Source: Pseudomonadota bacterium
GTDB lineage: Bacteria; Pseudomonadota; Gammaproteobacteria; Pseudomonadales; Pseudomonadaceae
Length of the DNA stretch: 21,260 nt
Assembly (NCBI GenBank): GCA_023388335.1
Contig: JAEWGL010000071.1
Span: forward strand, 1-21,260
Direction of reading: 5' to 3'
In this document: in pieces, positions 13,933-20,022 of the stretch
How the letters are laid out: every line of letters begins with the position of its first letter
How positions within the stretch are numbered: the first letter of the stretch is position 1
Made by a program: the position numbers and the translations under genes
The notes under the pieces: generated by a model
What the model was told of the DNA's origin: nothing
The model's database searches: none
Seen by the model: only the letters and a program-made list of their open reading frames with translations

Positions 13933-14922
13933 ATGGCCAAGAATGATTCATCCTCCCCGGCCGGCGACCCGCCGCCTGGAATCACCCAGCTCTTGCTCGC
14001 CCTGCTCCACGCCCAAGGTGAGGTGGCCCGCCTGAGCGAGCGCGACCGGCTATACAGCTCGCTGCTCGACAGCGTCAACGCCGTGCTCTGGGCCTTCGAC
14101 TGGGAGGCCCGTCAGGTGCTGTATGTCAGCCCGGCCTATGAACGCATCTTTGGCCGCCCGGCAAGCCTGGTAATGGCCGACTACAACGAATGGCGCGGCA
14201 GCATTTACCCCGACGACCTGGAGCACGCCGAGCAAAGCCTGGCCCGGGTGCTGGACGACGGCGCGGTGGAAGACCGCGAATACCGCATCATCAACGCCGA
14301 CGGACAAATTCGCTGGCTCAGCGACAAGTGTTTCATCAACCAGCAGAGTGAACGCAGCCAGCGGGTGATCATCGTCGGTATCGCCGAGGACATCACCGAG
14401 AAAAAACAGCTCGAAGGCGAGCTGCAACGCCTGGCCACCACCGACGTGCTGACCCAGAGTAGCAACCGCCGTCACTTTTTCGACTGTGCCCAGCAGGCCT
14501 TCGATGCCGCCCGCCGGGAGGGTCAGCCGCTGTCCTTCCTTTTGCTGGACATCGACGACTTCAAGCGCATCAACGACAGCTACGGCCACCAGGAAGGTGA
14601 CCAAGTGCTGCAGCGCATCGCCGATACCGGCAAGGCCGTACTGCGCCGCGGCGATGTGTTTGGACGAATCGGCGGCGAGGAGTTCGCAGCCGTGTTCCCA
14701 GGCTGCACCGCCCCCGTCGCCGAGCAAGTAGCCAAACGCCTGCAGGGCGAAATCCAGCGGCTGAGCTTCAGTCACGACCAGCAGGTCTACGGCGTTACCG
14801 TCAGCCAAGGCCTCACCGGACTGACCGACGAGGACCACAGCCTCGACACCCTCTTCGCCCGCGCCGACGCGGCGATGTATCAGGCCAAGCGGCAAGGCAA
14901 GAACCAGATCGTGCGGGGGTGA
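13933..14922 (+). CDS. PAS-GGDEF diguanylate cyclase
   Basis: With the ATG at 13933 the protein has 329 residues; a GTG two codons upstream (13927) is the alternative and both have only a weak GAGA site. Residues 25-40 are a short helix, 45-155 a PAS sensor domain ending in GIAEDITEKKQLE, and 165-325 a GGDEF domain. The catalytic motif GGEEF (247-251), the metal and substrate region LLDIDDFKRINDSYGHQEGD (204-223) and the inhibitory RxxD site (RRGD, 238-241, five residues before GGEEF) are intact. It should therefore make cyclic di-GMP from two GTP with product feedback. No EAL domain or membrane helix is present, so it is cytosolic. The usual DxLTGLxNR motif is changed to DVLTQSSNR. It lies downstream of the desaturase in the same direction but separated by a hairpin. 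Confidence 0.9.
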   Translation: MAKNDSSSPAGDPPPGITQLLLALLHAQGEVARLSERDRLYSSLLDSVNAVLWAFDWEARQVLYVSPAYERIFGRPASLVMADYNEWRGSIYPDDLEHAEQSLARVLDDGAVEDREYRIINADGQIRWLSDKCFINQQSERSQRVIIVGIAEDITEKKQLEGELQRLATTDVLTQSSNRRHFFDCAQQAFDAARREGQPLSFLLLDIDDFKRINDSYGHQEGDQVLQRIADTGKAVLRRGDVFGRIGGEEFAAVFPGCTAPVAEQVAKRLQGEIQRLSFSHDQQVYGVTVSQGLTGLTDEDHSLDTLFARADAAMYQAKRQGKNQIVRG

Positions 14923-14982
14923 GCCTGAACTATCTGGGTGCCTCGTCAGCGTTATCCTAAAGCCAGAAGCCGCATTCGCGAG

Positions 14983-15040
14983 CACCGCGGTGTATGGCTC
15001 CGACTTGCCCGCGAAGAGGGCCGATGGGCCCACACAGAGA
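14983..15040 (+). repeat. REP-like remnant
   Basis: The palindrome CACCGCGGTG (14983-14992) is followed by GGCTCCGACTTGCCCGCGAAG (14996-15016), which is shared with the REP-like element near 5485-5505, and a small GGGCC/GGCCC hairpin. It occupies the gap between the two convergent genes. Confidence 0.55.
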
Positions 15041-15049
15041 TACTGGTTC

Positions 15050-15301
15050 TCAGTGCATCCTCTGCCGCGCGCTCTCCATGTCATTGATGAGTGCCTTGGC
15101 CAAGGCACTCAGGTAGCGCGCCGCACTGATCGCCTGGAGATCCTTTTCCATCTCGCCTTCCGACGTCAGATGCCGGATACAGCCCAGCAGCACCGACAAC
15201 TCGTCGAAAGCTCGATCAAACGGAACACCGGGTTGAATGCGAAACAGCTCCAGAAAGGTTTCTTCGCCCACCGTCATGCAGGCCTCAGGATCACTGCTCA
15301 T
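15050..15301 (-). CDS. DUF3077-like small protein
   Basis: Starting at the ATG at 15301, with AGGAG about eight bases upstream, the product has 83 residues. It resembles the Pseudomonas DUF3077 family: a short N-terminal strand (TFLELFRIQPGVP) followed by a helical region with A-x-x-x-x-S-x-L-L-x-C and a C-terminal helix ending AKALINDME. No signal peptide, membrane helix or catalytic motif is visible. It lies 16 bases after its upstream neighbour at 15318-15563 in the same direction, and the two share a weak pattern (F-x-I, then SxLL, then A-x-x-L near the end), which suggests ancient duplication. Function unknown. Confidence 0.75.
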   Translation of the reverse strand: MSSDPEACMTVGEETFLELFRIQPGVPFDRAFDELSVLLGCIRHLTSEGEMEKDLQAISAARYLSALAKALINDMESARQRMH

Positions 15302-15317
15302 CCGATCACTCCTTGAT

Positions 15318-15563
15318 TCAGATCTTGGCCAGCGCATGCTCAACCAGCACCCGCGCCATCTCGGTCGAATGCAGGGCGTTGGCCAGCGTGTTCAGGCCGG
15401 GCTCACCCGCATGGCGGCGAAGGTATTCATCAAGGGAGTCTTCGACGCCGCGCAGCAGCTCGCTGGCATGGGCCAGGGCATCGGGAGGGATCATGTCGGA
15501 GTGGATGGAGAAGTAAGGCGTGGTGATGAGTTTGGAGGGTGGATCGGGGACGACTTTTTTCAT
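15318..15563 (-). CDS. DUF6124-like small protein
   Basis: The 81-residue product begins MKKVVPDPPSKL, the opening typical of a Pseudomonas-restricted small-protein family (DUF6124), and continues with SIHSDMIPPDALAHASELL and a helical C-terminus ending MARVLVEHALAKI. It has no signal peptide or known catalytic residues. The AGAGG site seven bases before the ATG is part of a CCAAGAGG word that is complementary to a segment of its own upstream leader. First gene of a two-gene operon with the DUF3077-like gene. Function unknown; the family is frequent, often in tandem, in fluorescent pseudomonads. Confidence 0.75.
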   Translation of the reverse strand: MKKVVPDPPSKLITTPYFSIHSDMIPPDALAHASELLRGVEDSLDEYLRRHAGEPGLNTLANALHSTEMARVLVEHALAKI

Positions 15564-15568
15564 GGTGA

Positions 15569-15738
15569 CCTCTTGGACCGACTATGGAAGCAACCCACCC
15601 TTACTTCTCACAGTTAAGGGTGGCAGCCGAACGCGAGGTGAGAAGACCGTGCCAAGAGTATCCACGGCCAGACCGAAGTCTGCTCGCGCACGGCTGCCAT
15701 AGCTGGAAGCCTCTCTTGGTTGGGACCGGGCTTCTCAC
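15569..15738 (-). promoter_or_regulatory. Structured, switch-like candidate leader of the two-small-gene operon
   Basis: Read leftward, this region nests three stems. An outer 8-bp stem is GTGAGAAG/CTTCTCAC (15738-15731 with 15645-15638). A middle 7-bp stem is CCAAGAG/CTCTTGG (15719-15713 with 15658-15652). The inner hairpin CAGAC-TTCG-GTCTG (15682-15669) has a C(UUCG)G tetraloop. Each 3' arm has a second partner downstream: GTGAGAAG at 15611-15604, which sits in the loop of a 9-bp hairpin CCACCCTTA/TAAGGGTGG (15623-15615, 15603-15595), and CCAAGAG at 15576-15570, which overlaps the Shine-Dalgarno. A 28-codon ORF (15700-15614, start ATG behind AGAGAGG) also lies inside. Further hairpins at 15745-15759 and 15829-15856 are upstream. 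The pairing is exact as read; function as a leader or switch is inference. Confidence 0.45.
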
Positions 15739-15893
15739 ACCCGATCGTCACAATGACGACTCGATGACGTTAACCCTGAGGCATTTCCCCGACAACACAG
15801 AAGCTTCCGAAGCACACGTAGGATACTTCCCAAAGTACTGGCCCTGAAGTATTGGGGGTTATCTTCAGATTTATCTTACGGCCACAAACCGCA

Positions 15894-15981
15894 TTCGCGG
15901 GCAAGCCCGCTCCCACAGGATCCTGCATACCCCAGATAGTGTGATCGACTCGGTCCTTGTGGGAGCGGGCTTGCCCGCGAA
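15894..15981. repeat. Inverted pair of REP elements
   Basis: Two REP cores in opposite orientation, 15894-15917 and 15958-15981, are perfect 24-base reverse complements separated by 40 bases. Each also folds on itself through GCGGGC/GCCCGC. This is the paired arrangement mobilised by RAYT transposases, and a RAYT remnant lies 250 bases away. The gap 15564-16225 has no other supported gene. Confidence 0.88.
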
Positions 15982-16047
15982 CAGGCCCGAACCGACAACA
16001 TCAACATCAGCCCGCTTCACCGAAGCCAGCCATATCCCGAAACCATC
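15955..16047 (+). repeat. 93-bp direct repeat containing a REP, copy 1
   Basis: This segment recurs at 16133-16225 with a constant offset of 178 bases and only a few mismatches. It starts with a REP and extends about 60 bases beyond it, so it is a duplication of a longer block, not just two independent REP insertions. Confidence 0.85.
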
Positions 16048-16132
16048 CCCCATAGCTTCATCGGAGCAGTTCTAAAGCTATCGCTGCCCCATGGAAATTC
16101 GCCTAAAGCACCTTCCAAAAGCCACCTCAGCC

Positions 16133-16225
16133 CCCTGTGGGAGCGGGCTTGCCCGCGAACAGGCCCGCACCGACAACATCAACATCAACCCGCTTCACCG
16201 AGGCCAGCCATATCCCGAAACCATC
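16133..16225 (+). repeat. 93-bp direct repeat containing a REP, copy 2, abutting the RAYT remnant
   Basis: This is the second copy of 15955-16047. Similarity to copy 1 stops at 16225, and the next bases (16226-16228) are a TAG stop directly in front of the open RAYT reading frame. The repeat end therefore coincides with the truncation point of the transposase. Confidence 0.85.
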
Positions 16226-16228
16226 TAG

Positions 16229-16627
16229 TGGCAGCAACAGCTCACCGTCACGCACGAGCGCAGCGCATTCTTCCGTAATTTCCATAACGCCCGGCTGGTG
16301 GTGCGGCACCTGCGTCAATCCGATCAGGAACAGGCCTGCCGATCACTGGCCTGGGTCGTCATGCCCGACCACCTCCATTGGCTGATCGAACTGAAAGCCG
16401 TGACCCTTGGCACCCTCATGCGGCGGTTCAAATCGCGTTCAAGCCACGCCTTGCGCAAGGCTGGGGTTCAAGGCGGGCGGATATGGCAGCCTGGGTATCA
16501 GGACCGGGCGCTTCGGCGGGAAGAGGATGTGCGTCGTGTCGCGAGGTACATCATTGCCAATCCACTGCGCGCAGGGCTGGTTACCAGCGTAGGGGATTAT
16601 CCGCATTGGGATGCTGTGTGGCTGTGA
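16229..16627 (+). pseudogene. REP-associated tyrosine transposase (RAYT, Y1-transposase family), 5'-truncated
   Basis: The frame is open from 16229 to the TGA at 16625-16627, giving 132 codons. It starts inside the family's first strand (LTVTHERSAFFRNFHNARL) and has the metal-binding HUH motif in MPDHLHWLIEL, the RIWQPGYQDRALR segment, the nucleophile tyrosine in ARYIIANPLRAGLV and the normal C-terminal GDYPHWDAVWL. The catalytic motifs are therefore kept, but roughly the first 30-50 residues of a normal RAYT of about 150-180 residues are missing, replaced by a REP-containing repeat with an in-frame stop. A GTG at 16298 could start only a shorter protein that loses more of the fold. RAYTs cut single-stranded REP DNA, and REPs flank the gene on both sides. 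Most likely inactive. Confidence 0.8.
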
Positions 16628-16682
16628 GGCCACGGACGGAGCATGAGCGTGCAACACCTGAACCATCGCAATCGCGAGCACG

Positions 16683-16712
16683 TCGGAGCGCCGAACCGCC
16701 GCCCCACAGGTT
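16683..16712 (-). repeat. REP-like half element (inverted copy of 5467-5493)
   Basis: GTCGGAGCGCCGAACCGCCG here is the reverse complement of bases in the REP-like element at 5467-5493, except for one base near the end. It follows the transposase remnant by 56 bases. Confidence 0.6.
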
Positions 16713-16771
16713 CAGTGCAGACTTAAAGATGGCGCTCATACCTATGAAATGCCTAAAGACCACCGCAGCCC

Positions 16772-16805
16772 ACTGTGTGAGCGGGCTTGCCCGCGAAGAG
16801 GCCGG
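16772..16805 (+). repeat. REP element
   Basis: The full P. putida-type REP core GCGGGCTTGCCCGCGAAGAG is present, in the same orientation as the copies at 15958 and 16136. Together they flank the RAYT remnant. Confidence 0.85.
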
Positions 16806-16842
16806 TCCTGTCACCCGCGCTCCTTGGCTTTCAACAGGTCTA

Positions 16843-16866
16843 AAAAACCCGCCGAAGCGGGTTTTT
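16843..16866. terminator. Intrinsic terminator after gabT
   Basis: A perfect 10-bp stem AAAAACCCGC/GCGGGTTTTT with loop CGAA lies 15 bases beyond the gabT stop. The A- and T-tracts make it functional in both directions. Confidence 0.9.
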
Positions 16867-16881
16867 CTGACGCATTACACC

Positions 16882-18162
16882 TTAGGCCAGCTCAGCGAAG
16901 CACGCTTCGATGATTGCCAGGCCTTTGTCCAGTTGCTCATCCGGTGCGGTCAGCGGCACCAGAATACGCAGGACGTTGCCGTAGGTACCGCAGGACAGCA
17001 GGATCAGGCCCTTGTCCCGCGCCTTGGCGACCACTTGCGACACGGCAGCGGCGTTCGGGGTCAACGAGCCTTTGGCATCGAAGACTTCGACCGCGATCAT
17101 CGAGCCCAGACCACGCACATCACCGATGATCGGGTGCTTGTCCTGGATCTTCTTCAGGCCAGCGATCAGGCGCTCGCCAACAGCCTTGCTGCGATCGAGC
17201 AGGTTCTCTTCCTCGAACACTTCGATCACGGCCAGGGCCGCGGCGCAAGCGATCGGGCTACCAGCGTAGGTGCCGCCCAGGCCGCCTGGCGCGATAGCGT
17301 CCATGTACTCGGTCTTGCCGCAGACACCGGCCAGCGGGAAACCGCCAGCGATGGACTTGGCGAAGGTGGTCAGGTCAGGCGCGACGCCCATCTGTTCCAT
17401 GGCGAAGAAGGTACCCGTACGGCCAGCGCCGGTCTGGACTTCGTCAGCGATCAGCAGGATGCCGTGCTGGTCGCACAGGGCACGCAGGCGCTCCATGAAC
17501 GCCTTGGGCGCGGTGATGAAACCACCTTCACCCTGCACGGGCTCGACGATGATTGCCGCGATATCGCGTGGCTCGGCATCGTTCTTGAAGATCCGCTCGA
17601 TGGAAGCGATCGAGTCGTCGATGCTCACGCCGTGCAGTTCGTTCGGGAAGATGGCGCGGAACACACCGCCTGGCATCAGGCCCATGCCCGCGGAGTACGG
17701 AACGACCTTGCCGGTCAGGCCCAGGGTCATCATGGTACGGCCGTGGTAGCCGCCGGTGAAGGCGATCACGCCGGCGCGGCCAGTGGCGGCACGGGCGATC
17801 TTCACGGCGTTTTCAACGGCTTCGGAGCCGCTGGTAACCAGCAGGGTCTTTTTATCGAAGTTACCTGGAACCTTGGCGTTGATCTTTTCGCACAGCTCGA
17901 CGTACGGTTCGTAGGCCAGTACCTGGAAGCAGGTGTGGCTGACCTTGGTCAGTTGCTGCTGTACGGCGGCAACGACTTTCGGGTGCAAGTGGCCGGTATT
18001 CAGCACCGCAATACCGCCGGCGAAATCGATGAACTCACGGCCTTCAACGTCGATGACGGTGGCGTTGTTCGCGGTTTCGACGAAGATCGGGTGGATCTGG
18101 CCAACGCCACGTGGGACGGCGTTGACGCGGCGTTGCATCAGGGATTCGTTGGTCTTGCTCAT
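16882..18162 (-). CDS. gabT: 4-aminobutyrate aminotransferase
   Basis: The ATG at 18162 with a GAGGG site gives 426 residues, the length of E. coli GabT. The enzyme is a class III PLP aminotransferase that converts 4-aminobutyrate and 2-oxoglutarate to succinate semialdehyde and glutamate in the cytosol; many Pseudomonas homologues also accept 5-aminovalerate. Key residues are the PLP lysine Lys269 in TTFAKSIAGGFPLAGV, Asp240 in LLIADEVQTGAGRTG and the phosphate-binding SGSEA at 111-115. The start MSKTNESLMQRR and HTCFQVLAYEPYVEL are typical of GabT. It lies 183 bases after gabD, with a strong terminator between them, so its expression depends on read-through or its own promoter. Confidence 0.95.
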   Translation of the reverse strand: MSKTNESLMQRRVNAVPRGVGQIHPIFVETANNATVIDVEGREFIDFAGGIAVLNTGHLHPKVVAAVQQQLTKVSHTCFQVLAYEPYVELCEKINAKVPGNFDKKTLLVTSGSEAVENAVKIARAATGRAGVIAFTGGYHGRTMMTLGLTGKVVPYSAGMGLMPGGVFRAIFPNELHGVSIDDSIASIERIFKNDAEPRDIAAIIVEPVQGEGGFITAPKAFMERLRALCDQHGILLIADEVQTGAGRTGTFFAMEQMGVAPDLTTFAKSIAGGFPLAGVCGKTEYMDAIAPGGLGGTYAGSPIACAAALAVIEVFEEENLLDRSKAVGERLIAGLKKIQDKHPIIGDVRGLGSMIAVEVFDAKGSLTPNAAAVSQVVAKARDKGLILLSCGTYGNVLRILVPLTAPDEQLDKGLAIIEACFAELA

Positions 18163-18281
18163 ATAGCCCTCATTGCGCCACGACACAGTGACGCTTTTAT
18201 TCGGGGGTGGCTGGGATTCGATTGCGCGCAGCATGCGTTGATCGACCGGCGCAATGGCCCTGGCCACCAGGTGTCGCTATG

Positions 18282-18322
18282 TAAAAAAGGCCAGCGAGGC
18301 GTCGCTCTCGCGCCCCGCTGGC
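18282..18322 (-). terminator. Intrinsic terminator between gabD and gabT
   Basis: On the leftward transcript a 12-bp stem (18322-18311 with 18301-18290, one G-U pair, 9-base loop) is followed by CTTTTTT. It starts 23 bases after the gabD stop and ends about 120 bases before the gabT start. Confidence 0.85.
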
Positions 18323-18345
18323 AGAGGTAAAACCTTAGGCTGTGA

Positions 18346-19788
18346 TCAGACGCTGATGCACAGGTACTTGATCTCGAGGTAATCCTCGATGCCGTACTTG
18401 GAACCTTCGCGGCCCAGGCCCGAGGCCTTGATGCCGCCGAACGGCGCGACTTCGTTGGAGATCAGGCCGGTGTTGATGCCGACCATGCCGTATTCCAGGG
18501 CCTCGGCAACGCGGAACACGCGGCTCATGTCACGGGCATAGAAGTACGAGGCCAGGCCGAACTCGGTGTCGTTGGACATGGCGATGACTTCGGCCTCGTC
18601 CTTGAAGCGGAACAGCGGCGCCAGCGGGCCGAAGGTCTCTTCCTTGGCGACGGCGGCGCTCTTGGGTACATCGACCAGAATGGTCGGCTCGAAGAAGTTG
18701 CCCTCGATCAGGTTACCGCCGGACAGCACCTTGGCGCCTTTGCTGACGGCGTCCTGGATGTGCTCCTGGACCTTGGCGACGGCCTTGCCGTCGATCAGCG
18801 GACCGGTGGTGGTGCCGTCTTCCAGGCCGTTGCCGATCTTCAGCTTGGCCACCGCGGCCTTGAGCTTCTCGGCGAACGCGTCATAGACGCCGTCCTGTAC
18901 GTAGATGCGGTTGGCGCAGACGCAGGTCTGGCCGTTGTTGCGGTACTTGGAGATGATCGCGCCCTCGACCGCCTTGTCCAGGTCAGCATCGTCGAACACG
19001 ATGAACGGGGCGTTGCCGCCCAATTCCAGGGACACCTTCTTGATGTCCTTGGCGCATTCTTCCATCAGCTGGCGACCGATTTCGGTGGAGCCAGTGAAGG
19101 ACAGCTTGCGCACGATGGAGTTGCCGGTCAGCTCGCTGCCGATGTCGCCGGCGCTGCCGGTGACCACGCTGAACACGCCAGCCGGGATGCCGGCACGGGT
19201 GGCCAGCTCGGCCAGGGCCAAGGCAGAGTATGGGGTCTGCGAAGCGGGCTTGAGGACCATGGTGCAGCCAGCGGCCAGGGCCGGGCCGGCTTTACGGGTG
19301 ATCATCGCAGCCGGGAAGTTCCACGGGGTGATGGCCGCGGTCACGCCGATCGGCTGCTTGATGACGATCAGGCGCTTGTCTGGCTGGTGGCCTGGGATGG
19401 TGTCACCGTAGACGCGCTTGGCCTCTTCGGCGAACCACTCGATGAACGAGGCGGCGTAGGCGATTTCGCCCTTGGCTTCGGCCAGCGGCTTGCCTTGCTC
19501 GGTGGTCATCAGGCGAGCCAGGTCGTCCTGGTTCTCGATCATCAGCTCGAACCAGCGGCGCAGCTTGTTCGAACGCTCCTTGGCGGTCAGCGCGCGCCAG
19601 GCCGGCAGGGCCTTGTCGGCCGCTTCGATGGCCCGGCGGGTTTCGGCGGCGCCCATCTTCGGCACGGTGCCGATGACTTCACCGGTAGCCGGGTTCGTCA
19701 CCTTGATGGTCTGACCGTTGTCCGCATCCAGCCATTCACCGTTGACGAAGGCTTGCTGGCGGAACAACTGAGCGTCTTTAAGCTGCAT
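18346..19788 (-). CDS. gabD: NADP-dependent succinate-semialdehyde dehydrogenase
   Basis: The 480-residue enzyme is a standard-length aldehyde dehydrogenase (PF00171) that oxidises succinate semialdehyde to succinate, completing GABA breakdown with GabT. Catalytic residues are Cys289 in NNGQTCVCANR, Glu255 in SLELGGNAPF, Asn157 in TPWNFPAAM and Lys180 in LKPASQTP, each one position after the E. coli GabD numbering where known. The CVC pair (289 and 291) matches the redox-switch cysteines of human SSADH. FVNGEWLDADNG near the start and EVAPFGGIKASGLGREGSKYG near the end are typical of GabD. An AAGGGAA site precedes the ATG. It is first in the gab pair, behind a well-formed -10 element. Confidence 0.95.
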   Translation of the reverse strand: MQLKDAQLFRQQAFVNGEWLDADNGQTIKVTNPATGEVIGTVPKMGAAETRRAIEAADKALPAWRALTAKERSNKLRRWFELMIENQDDLARLMTTEQGKPLAEAKGEIAYAASFIEWFAEEAKRVYGDTIPGHQPDKRLIVIKQPIGVTAAITPWNFPAAMITRKAGPALAAGCTMVLKPASQTPYSALALAELATRAGIPAGVFSVVTGSAGDIGSELTGNSIVRKLSFTGSTEIGRQLMEECAKDIKKVSLELGGNAPFIVFDDADLDKAVEGAIISKYRNNGQTCVCANRIYVQDGVYDAFAEKLKAAVAKLKIGNGLEDGTTTGPLIDGKAVAKVQEHIQDAVSKGAKVLSGGNLIEGNFFEPTILVDVPKSAAVAKEETFGPLAPLFRFKDEAEVIAMSNDTEFGLASYFYARDMSRVFRVAEALEYGMVGINTGLISNEVAPFGGIKASGLGREGSKYGIEDYLEIKYLCISV

Positions 19789-19810
19789 GTCGGCTTCCCT
19801 TAACAGCCCC

Positions 19811-19892
19811 GTGCCGGCACGGAGCGAATTATAGATTGTTGAAAGTCACACACCGGGCTGAAGTGTTCAGCACCCGTTTGAAATCTCAAACG
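19811..19892 (-). promoter_or_regulatory. gabD promoter with candidate activator site
   Basis: On the minus strand a perfect TATAAT (19833-19828) lies 40 bases before the gabD ATG, but no acceptable -35 is 16-18 bases upstream, which is usual for activator-dependent promoters. A perfect 7-bp inverted repeat CGTTTGA-N4-TCAAACG is centred about 50 bases upstream of the -10 (19875-19892). The 10-bp palindrome GTGCCGGCAC (19811-19820) falls near the expected transcription start. Regulator identity is unknown. Confidence 0.45.
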
Positions 19893-19967
19893 AATCCTAG
19901 GGTCTGCTGGGGTAAAGGACAATAGTCTGTTCGAAAAAAAGAACGAACGGTTCTATAGCCGCCTTCC

Positions 19968-20000
19968 CCTGTAGGCGCTGGCTTGTCCAGCGCCTACAGG
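19968..20000. terminator. Perfect 14-bp hairpin after the sulfotransferase gene
   Basis: Bases 19968-19981 pair exactly with 19987-20000 around a 5-base loop, 22 bases after the sulfotransferase stop. No T-tract follows, and its TGTAGGCGCTGGCTTGTCC half resembles the palindrome at 7970-7987. It is thus a dispersed palindrome that probably also marks the transcript end. Confidence 0.6.
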
Positions 20001-20022
20001 TTATATGGCAGCGGGGGTACGT

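Noticed and set aside
15595..15645. H-type pseudoknot formed by the interleaved repeats CCACCCTTA/TAAGGGTGG and CTTCTCAC/GTGAGAAG
   Set aside because: In the leftward RNA the loop crossing the 8-bp stem would have zero bases, which is sterically implausible. Mutually exclusive hairpins explain the same repeats better.
15871..16318. Two similar small minus-strand ORFs (15871-16053 and 16127-16318)
   Set aside because: Their similarity comes from the 93-bp REP-containing duplication; there is no ribosome site, and they are translations of repeat DNA.
15894..16805. CRISPR array suggested by repeated palindromes
   Set aside because: The repeats are few, vary in orientation and spacing, and match the REP core; there are no uniform spacers or cas genes.
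16378..18330. Plus-strand ORF of 650 codons across RAYT and gabT
   Set aside because: It runs through the transposase remnant, REP DNA and antisense to gabT, has no coherent domain and arises from third-position GC bias.
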